Shown one piece after another: positions 41,491 to 48,400 of a stretch of 48,400 bases of DNA. Source of the stretch: SIG636 sp045537905. Lineage in GTDB: Bacteria; Bacillota; Clostridia; Oscillospirales; CAG-382. Each line of letters begins with the position of its first letter. The stretch's first letter is position 1. Where the stretch lies: positions 1 through 48,400 of the forward strand of contig JAZSQJ010000083.1 in the NCBI GenBank assembly GCA_045537905.1. The letters are read 5' to 3'. Both the position numbers and the translations under genes were made by a program. The notes below the pieces were generated by a model, which saw nothing but the letters and a program-made list of their open reading frames with translations, was not told where the DNA came from and made no database searches.

Positions 41491-44154
41491 ATGAAAAGAA
41501 TAATAGCGTTTTTACTTTGTTTTGTATTCCTTTGCGGTGCTTTGCCTATAGTTGCATCTGCAGAAGAGAATACGGAGTTTGACGGGATAATAGAGATTAA
41601 CAGCTGGGAGGAGTTTAAGGCGGCTTTTGCAAACCTGCCCGACTATGCCTTTGGTAACTACAGAATGGTGCTTATGAAGGACCTTGAACTGGACACGATT
41701 GACCGTGAACCCGTAGGGTACAGGGAATCCTGGATAAGTGTGTGGATAGAGGGCAACAACGTGGAATTTGACTTTAACGGTCACACCCTCTCCTGTGTAG
41801 ACGATATTTCCAACACCACCTCCAAATTTATAGAAATTAACGTCTGCAACTTTGACCGGACTATCGGCTCTACCTTGCGTTTTATGGACTCCGTGGGCGG
41901 CGGCGGTATCAGCATGATCTCTCCCAGAGTTACAGATGACGAGATTGCCGCTATAGTGGTAAAGACCGATGACTTCTGTAAAGTTGAGGGCATCTTGGGT
42001 TACATAGATGAAAACCACAATAAGCTTATAATAGACGGCGGTAACTACACCCTTGAAACCTCAACCGAAAAATATGGCGGCGGCAGCACTTTAAGCCGAG
42101 GCATTAAATACAGAGGCACCTTTATAGCCCACAATATGCACACCGTTATAAACGACGGCTGTTTTGAAGCAAAGGGTAGCGGCTACGTTTACGATGGTGT
42201 CGACACCTGCATAAGAGAGCTTACCGCTTTTGGAACCACCAGATATGGTAACACCTATGACAACTGGCAATCATTGGTAATAAATGGCGGCAAGTTCAAA
42301 TCCGTCGGCTACTCCGTTCACAACTTTGACGAGGGCGTAAACAATATAAACGGAATTACCGGAAGTTTGGATAACCAGCTTATCCCCGAAATTAACGGCG
42401 GTGCGTTCGCAGGTGGTATAGGCTTTATCGGTCATACCTTTGCCTATACAGTTAGTCATTCCAATACTCAACAAATGGGTTATTCCAAGCTTGCCGAATA
42501 CCCCGCTTCCAGGATGATAAAGAACCTGAGCGCCTCCGCTATTATGAGTCGGGATTATAAGTTTATAGACCTTGACACCGCCACCTTTGAGGACCTGCAC
42601 GACGCCAAAGAGGTTTTGGTGATGAACGAGGATATGCTTAGCCTTGAGTTTACACCCACGGCGGATAAGGAATACACCACAATGCTTTCCTATCCCATCG
42701 ACAAATCCGAAACCTTTACCGTAAAATACGAATTAGGCAAATTTATAAAGGATTACGTTCCCTACACGACGTATCTGCCCTATGTACACGTAAGGGGCAA
42801 CGGTGAAACCGAATGGAAGGAATACGACCGTGTTGACAGCAAAACCATAGAATTTGCAAACTATCCAAACGGTCTTGAAGTCTTGGTAGGCTATAAAATG
42901 TTTGTGGCACAACAGGAGTTTATATTCACCAGACTTTACTCCATCACCGTGACCGAGGAAAGCGGCCCTGCAGTTATCACCAAACAGCCCGAAAGCATTA
43001 AGATAGGCGTTGGCGAGCTTGGCGGCGCTGTAATCGAAGCGAAAAACGTAGACTCTTACCAGTGGCAGGTAGAGTTAAGCGGCGGCGGCTGGGTATCCAT
43101 TACCGACGATGTAGCGGCAATGCTTATGGAAAACGGTAAGATTCGTCTGGCAGGCTACCAAAGCAGAGCCTTCTTAATTGTGAGTGATGCTCTTTCTGCC
43201 TTTAAGGTGCGTTGCGTGCTTACTGGTACCGACGGCTCTAAAACAAACAGCAAAACCGTAACCGTAACCTTTGGCGATATTCCGCAGGTAGAAAAATTCT
43301 ATTCCCACGGCTACTATGCAGACGGTGACGCTACCTTCTATCTCTGGGGCGATATGTTCGAGGGGGTGGACTGGACCGTAGTCTACAGAGGCGGCAGTAC
43401 CACCAAGTTCTATACCCTTGATGAATTCAAGGCAGAAAAAGGTATTGACTACGAAGCAGGATTTAAGCTTTTCGGCGGCGTTTACCGTGCGGTCGTAACC
43501 TTCAAAAACGTACCTGAAAGCATAAGCGGTAAATACAGCGTAGGTTATTCCGTATCTAATGCTCTGGGTAAGGTGAACTTTAGCCTCGATAACGTAGTAC
43601 CCTTTGAGTGTCTGCCCGAACTTCCCACAGTAACGGAAACGCTTACGGGCGATATCTGTAACGAGGGCGGAACCCTTACATTCACCTTTACTTCTCCCGA
43701 TATGACCTCTGCCGACTGGCTTTTTGAAAGCTATGACGAAGATGGCATAGGGGTAGTTCACAGCATCGACGAGATGAAGGCGGCCTTCCCCAAGTCTACC
43801 TTCAAAACGGAGCTTAAGGACGGCAAGGCTACCCTTACCGTTACCAACGCTGACGTAGCTATGAATTCCTATACCCTGTACGCCTACGCCGTAGGTGCAA
43901 ACGGTAGGGCAAACGCAGGCAGTATAGGCGTAGAGGTAATGGAAAAAATCGTACTTTATAAAATAGGCGACGTAAACGCAGACGGTAAGGTTAACAATCT
44001 TGATGCGACTGCGGTGCTTAAATACGATGCAGGCATTACAGAGCTTAACGATACCGAAGCTGCTGCGGCTGACGCAAACGGCGACGCTAAGGTTAATAAT
44101 CTCGATGCTACTATGATATTAAAATACGACGCAGGTATTATAGACGAGCTATAA
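41491..44154 (+). CDS. Secreted dockerin protein with beta-helix-like and Ig-like regions (copy 2)
   Basis: This 887-residue protein is a paralogue of the preceding gene, colinear over its whole length. GAAAGGG lies about 8 nt before the ATG, and the signal peptide ends near residue 24 (VASAEE). The N-terminal beta-helix-like part repeats the landmarks of copy 1: INSWEEFKAAF, FDFNGHTLSCVD, LRFMDSVGGGGISM, LIIDGGNYTLE, VINDGCFEAK and INGGAFAGG. Ig-like domains follow, one with YQWQVELSGGGWVSITD, then VDWTVVYRGGS and ADWLFESYDEDG domains, and a dockerin (about 825-887) almost identical to that of copy 1. It lies 53 nt after copy 1 with no terminator between, and a strong terminator follows. Function is as uncertain as for copy 1. 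Duplication followed by divergence of the binding or catalytic part, with a conserved dockerin, is the simplest history. Confidence 0.82.
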   Translation: MKRIIAFLLCFVFLCGALPIVASAEENTEFDGIIEINSWEEFKAAFANLPDYAFGNYRMVLMKDLELDTIDREPVGYRESWISVWIEGNNVEFDFNGHTLSCVDDISNTTSKFIEINVCNFDRTIGSTLRFMDSVGGGGISMISPRVTDDEIAAIVVKTDDFCKVEGILGYIDENHNKLIIDGGNYTLETSTEKYGGGSTLSRGIKYRGTFIAHNMHTVINDGCFEAKGSGYVYDGVDTCIRELTAFGTTRYGNTYDNWQSLVINGGKFKSVGYSVHNFDEGVNNINGITGSLDNQLIPEINGGAFAGGIGFIGHTFAYTVSHSNTQQMGYSKLAEYPASRMIKNLSASAIMSRDYKFIDLDTATFEDLHDAKEVLVMNEDMLSLEFTPTADKEYTTMLSYPIDKSETFTVKYELGKFIKDYVPYTTYLPYVHVRGNGETEWKEYDRVDSKTIEFANYPNGLEVLVGYKMFVAQQEFIFTRLYSITVTEESGPAVITKQPESIKIGVGELGGAVIEAKNVDSYQWQVELSGGGWVSITDDVAAMLMENGKIRLAGYQSRAFLIVSDALSAFKVRCVLTGTDGSKTNSKTVTVTFGDIPQVEKFYSHGYYADGDATFYLWGDMFEGVDWTVVYRGGSTTKFYTLDEFKAEKGIDYEAGFKLFGGVYRAVVTFKNVPESISGKYSVGYSVSNALGKVNFSLDNVVPFECLPELPTVTETLTGDICNEGGTLTFTFTSPDMTSADWLFESYDEDGIGVVHSIDEMKAAFPKSTFKTELKDGKATLTVTNADVAMNSYTLYAYAVGANGRANAGSIGVEVMEKIVLYKIGDVNADGKVNNLDATAVLKYDAGITELNDTEAAAADANGDAKVNNLDATMILKYDAGIIDEL
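43981..44141 (+). repeat. Dockerin DNA repeat, copy 2
   Basis: Partner of 41264-41424; only five mismatches were counted by eye over 161 bases. Confidence 0.9.
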
Positions 44155-44172
44155 TTAAACACTGATAATACA

Positions 44173-44213
44173 ATGCACCCCAAAAGCGCTTAAGCCTTTG
44201 GGGTGCATATTTT
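44173..44213 (+). terminator. Terminator of the beta-helix dockerin genes
   Basis: A perfect 12-bp stem (ATGCACCCCAAA at 44173-44184, TTTGGGGTGCAT at 44197-44208) with a 12-nt loop, followed by ATTTTTG. It may also serve the convergent SOD gene, though its minus-strand T-tract is poor. Confidence 0.88.
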
Positions 44214-44228
44214 TGTTAGAGCGATCTA

Positions 44229-44672
44229 CTATAATCTCTTAATTACGCCGCAGGCGATTTTAGTCCCTGCATTACCCGATGGCTGTGTGTTAAAGTCATC
44301 GGGCTTGTTATGGATAACTACCGTGCGTCCTATAATATCCTCCGGACTGAAACGGTCTGTTAACACCTCAAGGTGTGCTATCTGTCCGCAAAGCAATAAA
44401 GGCGGAAGATCCCCTGCGTGCTTTGGGTGTGGTTTTCCTTCGGGGTTGTAGTGATTTTTACTGCCGGAAAACCCCTCGCCCCTGCAGTCTGTCCCCTCGT
44501 GTATATGAAAGCCGAAAAAGCCCGTATCGTTTTTCGGCAAGCCTCCTATATCTGCAGCTACCAGCATGCCCTTTCCTTTTTTGTAAAAGTCAACTCTGCC
44601 GTACAGAGAAGGAGCATCCTTTCCGCCGTACATCAAAGCAGAGGCGTAGGGTTTGTTAAAAGCCTTTTCCAC
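44229..44672 (-). CDS. sodC: Cu/Zn superoxide dismutase, no signal peptide
   Basis: This 147-residue protein is of the Cu/Zn superoxide dismutase family. It starts at GTG (44672), with GAGG 7 nt upstream; the ATG two bases before is out of frame. Metal ligands are all visible: copper His56 and His58 (FHIHE), bridging His74 (KNHYNP) and His121 (VVIH); zinc His74, His82, His85 and Asp88 (PHPKHAGD). The disulfide pair Cys63 and Cys141 is present. The active-site arginine of the usual GNAG-x-R-x-ACGV motif is replaced by lysine (GNAGTKIACGVI). No signal peptide or lipobox is seen, so it is probably cytoplasmic, unlike most bacterial SodC, although signal-less forms are known in Clostridia. It would protect an anaerobe from superoxide. 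A single gene after a terminator; no clear promoter was found. Confidence 0.92.
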   Translation of the reverse strand: MEKAFNKPYASALMYGGKDAPSLYGRVDFYKKGKGMLVAADIGGLPKNDTGFFGFHIHEGTDCRGEGFSGSKNHYNPEGKPHPKHAGDLPPLLLCGQIAHLEVLTDRFSPEDIIGRTVVIHNKPDDFNTQPSGNAGTKIACGVIKRL

Positions 44673-44747
44673 ATAATCACCTCAAGTACAGTATATGATT
44701 TTTAACCTCATTAGGCTCCCTTTGCGCTTTGTGGGTGAATGAACGAT

Positions 44748-44793
44748 AAAAAGACCTCCTGCGGTAGCTTTTCACTACCACGGGAGGTCTTTT
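44748..44793 (-). terminator. Terminator of the giant beta-helix gene
   Basis: AAAAAGACCTCC (44748-44759) pairs with GGAGGTCTTTT (44783-44793), with an inner GGTAG/CTACC stem, giving T-runs on both strands. It lies about 35 nt after the stop at 44827. A second small stem, ACCCCC/GGGGGT, lies at 44797-44814. Confidence 0.88.
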
Positions 44794-44826
44794 CTCACCC
44801 CCTTTTATGGGGGTTCTCTGTAAAAG

Positions 44827-47800
44827 TTAGATTACAAAATGCCTTTTTGCCTCAGCCATATCGTACACATAAGCAACGCTTGACGGGGAAGTGGCTGGAT
44901 TGTTGGGAACAACTGGGCTGTTGTGACTAAGCCACTGATTATTGCTTCTTTCGTTGGTACATACAACGTTGTGAGCTTCGTTCACGCTGGTGCCTTCTAT
45001 CCGCACAACCACGCTTTCACCTGCTTGCTTGTTGCCATCGTCAACAACGATGCCGTCAAGTACGTAACGCCAGGACCAATCAGTCTTTTGAGTCACAGTG
45101 TAACTGCCGGGATACAGGTTTTCTATTTTAACCGTGTTGCCGGGCTCGATACTAACGGAGAAGCTTATATCTTCATTTTTATCGGTTTTACCTGTAATCT
45201 CAAACACAAAGCGTTGGTTTTCGTCAGCGTTATCAATACTCGGTACGCTTATGGTAATACTGCCCACGTTGTATTTTTGAACTTCAAATACAATGCTTAC
45301 AAACTCACCGTCTGTGTTGATGTAGTTGCCCTTGGACTGTATGCCTTCTGCGGAGGTGGTGTATGCCCTGATGGAAACGGGAGAGTCGGCATACCTTAAT
45401 GCGGGAGGAACGTCTCCGTAAAGACCATCGGTATAGTTGGTGTCGCCTGTCATATAGTCTTCCCACCACTTACCGTTGGTGTTTCCGTCACGGTTAAAGG
45501 CATCAACCGATACGTTTCCAAGGGTTGCGCCGTTTGTATCCATAGCATCGGGTCTGAGAATGGAAAGCTTAGTGCCGCCCAGACCATTGGAGAACACGTC
45601 TGCACCGCCAACGTCGGCGTTGTTATCATAGATAGCGCCGCCGGAAAGAGTGAAGCTTGCACCGTCAAACACAGCCACGCCGCCGCCAACACCCTGAACA
45701 GAGCCTGCAGCCACCATAGAGGTGCCGCTTGCAGTGCCCTTTGCAGTGTTACCCACAACGTAACCGTTCACAGTAGCGGTACTGCCTTCGCCCATTACGT
45801 AAACGCCGCCGCCATTACCTGCACCGGAAACATTGCCTGTTATAAAGCAATTGTTTGCAGTAAAGCTACCACCTGCAAGACGAACACCGCCGCCGCTGAT
45901 GCCTGCTGCATTGTCGGCTATTATCACGTTGTTTACGGTAACGTTACCGCCGGTGATATCAATACCGCCGCCATAACCATTACCTGCATTGCTAAGCAAA
46001 CCGGGGGTATTAACGTCTGCCAGTCTGCCGTTTTCTATAATCTCGCCATAGCTCATAGTAAAGGTTGCGCCGCTTGCCACGTGGATGCCTGCGCCACCTC
46101 TGCTGTTGACCAGTCTGTTCCTTTGGATAAGGGTTTTGTTATTGCCTGCCGCATCGCCTGTAATATTAAGGGTGCCGCCCACAAGAACGATTATACCGCC
46201 GCCGTAATTATAGCTTACGTTGTTGTTGACGCCGTTTACGCCGCTCATGGTAACGGTATATCCCTTGCCTACGCAAATGCCGCCACCGTCAAATCTTGCA
46301 GAGTTGTACTGCATCACCACACCGTCAAGAGTAACGTTGCTTTCCGCATACAAGCCCGCACCGTTGCCATCAACAGTGGAGTCCACAGGGTTATCGGGAC
46401 GATAGGTTTTGTTTGCGCCAAACAGTACGCAGCTGATGCTTTCGCTGGTGGTGACACCTGCACCGCTATACAAGAACTCATTTTCATCATCGGTAAACAG
46501 TGCCTTGTCACAATCAAGAACGTAAGCACCGCCGCCACGCAAAGCTTCGTTGTAATTAAATCCGCCACGGACGTTAACAAAATTCTTGCAGTTTTCAACG
46601 TATAAGCCGCCGCCAAAGCCATCAGCTTTGTTGCCGTGGTTTGTTTCTACGCCGTCAGCATTGATTTTTTGACCAATACCGTTAATAGCCAACTGTAATA
46701 CGGAATCGTTAGCAATATCATTGCCAACATAGTGGATTGCACCACCGTTTCCTGTTGCTGTGTTGTCATATAAGGTGCTGTTAACTATATAACCGGGTGC
46801 ATTTTCGATAGATATCGCACCGCCGTTGCCACCGGCACTGCCGTTTATAAAGTCGGTACCGGATATGCGGAACATAGCCTCGCCTGTAGCAACCGGAGTA
46901 GCATCGTCCTTAATGAGCCTTATAGCACCGCCGTCAGCCCCTGCCGTGTTGCCGGAATAAACACAACGGTCAGAGCTACCGTGGTTGTTAACGGTAACCT
47001 TTATATTTTTTGCGTATATACCGCCACCACTGCCTGCGGTTGCCGTGTTGCGATTGATAGAACAGTTCTTGAACACTAAATCTTTATCGTCATCGGTGGA
47101 ATAAGTTTCGTTTTCTGCATGAATTCCTCCGCCATCTGTGCCGGCGGTGTTGTCATTGAGTGTTACACCCTCAAACTCAGGATACACAGCGGTGGGTGCA
47201 AAGAATATGCCGCCACCTGTAAGATCTGCCTTGTTATTGCTTATATCTACACCTTCGTTGAGGGTAAGAATAGTTTTTTTGTCGTTACCGGAAGTACCTG
47301 CTACATAAATACCGCCGCCTTTTTCACCGGCCTCGTTACCTGAGTTAACAAGCTGACCGTTTGCGTCGGGAAGCTTGCCGATGTTACAGTTTGTAAGAGA
47401 TACAGACGCGGCACGAGCATCGGCAAAAACAAGGATTGCACCGCCATACGCACCTGCAAAGTTATTACCGAAATCTGTATTTGATATAGAAACAGACGGT
47501 CCGCTATAAATATGAACAGCGCCACCTTGTCTGTCGGCATGGTTGGCGTCAAACACACAACCGCTGATTGTAACGATTTTTTCTGTGCCGGCAATGTTAA
47601 CACCACCGCCCCAATTGCAGGTAGAGTTCCTGATAAAGGTACAATCTGTCATAGTAAGGGGATTGTTGTTTAGTTCAAAATCCAAACCGCCGCCGTTACT
47701 ACCGGGGTTGGTATCGGTAGTTGCATTTTCCTCGAGCAAACAGTTGGACATGATCAAGGAAGTGCCCCTTACATTAAGACCGCCGCCGTCTGCCTTTCTG

Positions 47801-48400
47801 CCGCGAGCTTTGTTGCGGAGTATGTCGGCGTATTGTATATTAACCGCACCGCCGCTGGTATCTCCAACAGCCCTGTAAAGATAAACGCCACCGCCACCAC
47901 CGCTACCGGACCATTTATCCTCTTCTTTGGTAGCGTCAGGAGTGGTAAGTGTTCCGCCACACTCGTTATCGCTGATAACAACCTTATTATCGGCCGTGCC
48001 TAGTATATTAACAACGCCATAAGCTCCTGATGCTTCACCGTCTTCAACATAGATACCGCCGCCGTTACCATGCTCTGCCTTGTTGCCGCTTATAGTAACG
48101 CCGCCGTTAACGGTAAGTGTACCTACCTTGCACCAAGTGGCCGTTGTTTTCTTAACCATCGCAACGCCACCACCGTGGGCTGCTGTATCTACCTCTTCAA
48201 TGTTGATACCTGTAGGTGCTGTAGTTATATGTTCCAAGGGGTTAATATTTTGGTCTATAACAGTGCCGCTGTTAAGGTTAAGGGTAATACCGTTTACGCA
48301 GGTAATGCCTGCACCGCCAAAGCGGTGGGAGCCGTGGTTGCCGAGAGTGTTGCTTTGTATTGTGGTAGTGCCAATATCTACCGTTACGTTACGGTTGTTG
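44827..48400 (-). CDS. Giant surface protein with Pmp-like beta-helix repeats and C-terminal Cna_B-like domain (5' end outside window)
   Basis: About 1191 codons are visible and the frame is open to the right edge, so the N-terminus is missing. An in-frame TTG at 48237 is only an internal codon. Residues up to about 940 of the visible part are repeats with GGG(I/L/V)Y or GGAI motifs spaced by N-x-A-x-x-x-GG (for example DNTATGNGGAIHY, GNTAGADGGAIRL, DNAAGISGGGVRL). This is the pattern of chlamydial Pmp/right-handed beta-helix adhesins. After a linker (YADSPVSIRAYTTSAEGIQ) a Cna_B/SpaA-like domain follows (VFEITGKTD ... ENLYPGSYTVTQKTDWSWRY). The end (PATSPSSVAYVYDMAEAKRHFVI) has no LPxTG and no membrane helix. 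It is probably a secreted adhesin or surface-layer protein. A terminator and the SOD gene follow. Confidence 0.85.
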   Translation of the reverse strand, partial: NNRNVTVDIGTTTIQSNTLGNHGSHRFGGAGITCVNGITLNLNSGTVIDQNINPLEHITTAPTGINIEEVDTAAHGGGVAMVKKTTATWCKVGTLTVNGGVTISGNKAEHGNGGGIYVEDGEASGAYGVVNILGTADNKVVISDNECGGTLTTPDATKEEDKWSGSGGGGGVYLYRAVGDTSGGAVNIQYADILRNKARGRKADGGGLNVRGTSLIMSNCLLEENATTDTNPGSNGGGLDFELNNNPLTMTDCTFIRNSTCNWGGGVNIAGTEKIVTISGCVFDANHADRQGGAVHIYSGPSVSISNTDFGNNFAGAYGGAILVFADARAASVSLTNCNIGKLPDANGQLVNSGNEAGEKGGGIYVAGTSGNDKKTILTLNEGVDISNNKADLTGGGIFFAPTAVYPEFEGVTLNDNTAGTDGGGIHAENETYSTDDDKDLVFKNCSINRNTATAGSGGGIYAKNIKVTVNNHGSSDRCVYSGNTAGADGGAIRLIKDDATPVATGEAMFRISGTDFINGSAGGNGGAISIENAPGYIVNSTLYDNTATGNGGAIHYVGNDIANDSVLQLAINGIGQKINADGVETNHGNKADGFGGGLYVENCKNFVNVRGGFNYNEALRGGGAYVLDCDKALFTDDENEFLYSGAGVTTSESISCVLFGANKTYRPDNPVDSTVDGNGAGLYAESNVTLDGVVMQYNSARFDGGGICVGKGYTVTMSGVNGVNNNVSYNYGGGIIVLVGGTLNITGDAAGNNKTLIQRNRLVNSRGGAGIHVASGATFTMSYGEIIENGRLADVNTPGLLSNAGNGYGGGIDITGGNVTVNNVIIADNAAGISGGGVRLAGGSFTANNCFITGNVSGAGNGGGVYVMGEGSTATVNGYVVGNTAKGTASGTSMVAAGSVQGVGGGVAVFDGASFTLSGGAIYDNNADVGGADVFSNGLGGTKLSILRPDAMDTNGATLGNVSVDAFNRDGNTNGKWWEDYMTGDTNYTDGLYGDVPPALRYADSPVSIRAYTTSAEGIQSKGNYINTDGEFVSIVFEVQKYNVGSITISVPSIDNADENQRFVFEITGKTDKNEDISFSVSIEPGNTVKIENLYPGSYTVTQKTDWSWRYVLDGIVVDDGNKQAGESVVVRIEGTSVNEAHNVVCTNERSNNQWLSHNSPVVPNNPATSPSSVAYVYDMAEAKRHFVI

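Noticed and set aside
44690..44720. TATACT as a -10 box for the SOD gene
   Set aside because: No acceptable -35 at 16-18 nt, and the implied start would lie almost on the ribosome binding site.
44930..48400. Regular GGxI/GGxY-coding DNA, considered as a CRISPR-like or satellite repeat
   Set aside because: Repeats are at protein level with irregular spacing; there is one open frame across the region and no identical DNA repeat with spacers.

Overview
The window looks like a chromosomal stretch of a Gram-positive anaerobe of the class Clostridia, probably an uncultured Oscillospirales/Ruminococcaceae-like gut or rumen bacterium. This is inferred from sigma-A-type promoters, AGGAGG ribosome binding sites, many lipobox lipoproteins, type I dockerins, a CD1871A-like CXXC membrane protein and the absence of outer-membrane features. 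No 16S gene or other marker is present, so the assignment is tentative. Almost all genes encode exported or membrane proteins. I see no tRNA, rRNA, CRISPR array, transposase or phage gene.

Region 1 (177-15904, minus strand) reads as one long operon. It runs from a 2430-residue membrane-anchored subtilisin-like protease with BspA-type leucine-rich repeats, through an InlB-repeat lipoprotein, to a complete oligopeptide ABC importer (binding protein with an unusual insertion, two permeases, two ATPases), and ends with a small membrane protein. The logic is surface proteolysis followed by peptide uptake.

Region 2 (16077-28242) is the most unusual part. A divergent gene pair encodes a CXXC membrane protein and a polyferredoxin membrane protein fused to an extracytoplasmic TlpA-like thioredoxin domain. 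Convergent to it, on the minus strand, lie a discoidin-domain surface protein, a small Cna_B-like lipoprotein and a three-gene operon of lipoproteins. Two of those three carry TlpA-like thioredoxin domains, and all three share an unrecognised C-terminal module. A second unrecognised module links the discoidin protein to one of them. I propose an extracytoplasmic thiol-redox system fed by ferredoxin electrons.

Region 3 (28318-44154) holds dockerin proteins: a glycerophosphodiester phosphodiesterase with three tandem Ig/LamG-like repeats (minus), a propeller-like InlB-repeat protein, a GH3 beta-N-acetylhexosaminidase, and two tandem beta-helix-like paralogues whose dockerin 3' ends are nearly identical in DNA. 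A GtrA-family membrane protein is interleaved; it is divergent from the propeller gene through two back-to-back perfect consensus promoters. No cohesin or scaffoldin is in view.

Region 4 (44229-48400, minus) holds a cytoplasmic-type Cu/Zn superoxide dismutase and the 3' part of a very large beta-helix (Pmp-like repeat) surface protein that runs off the right edge.
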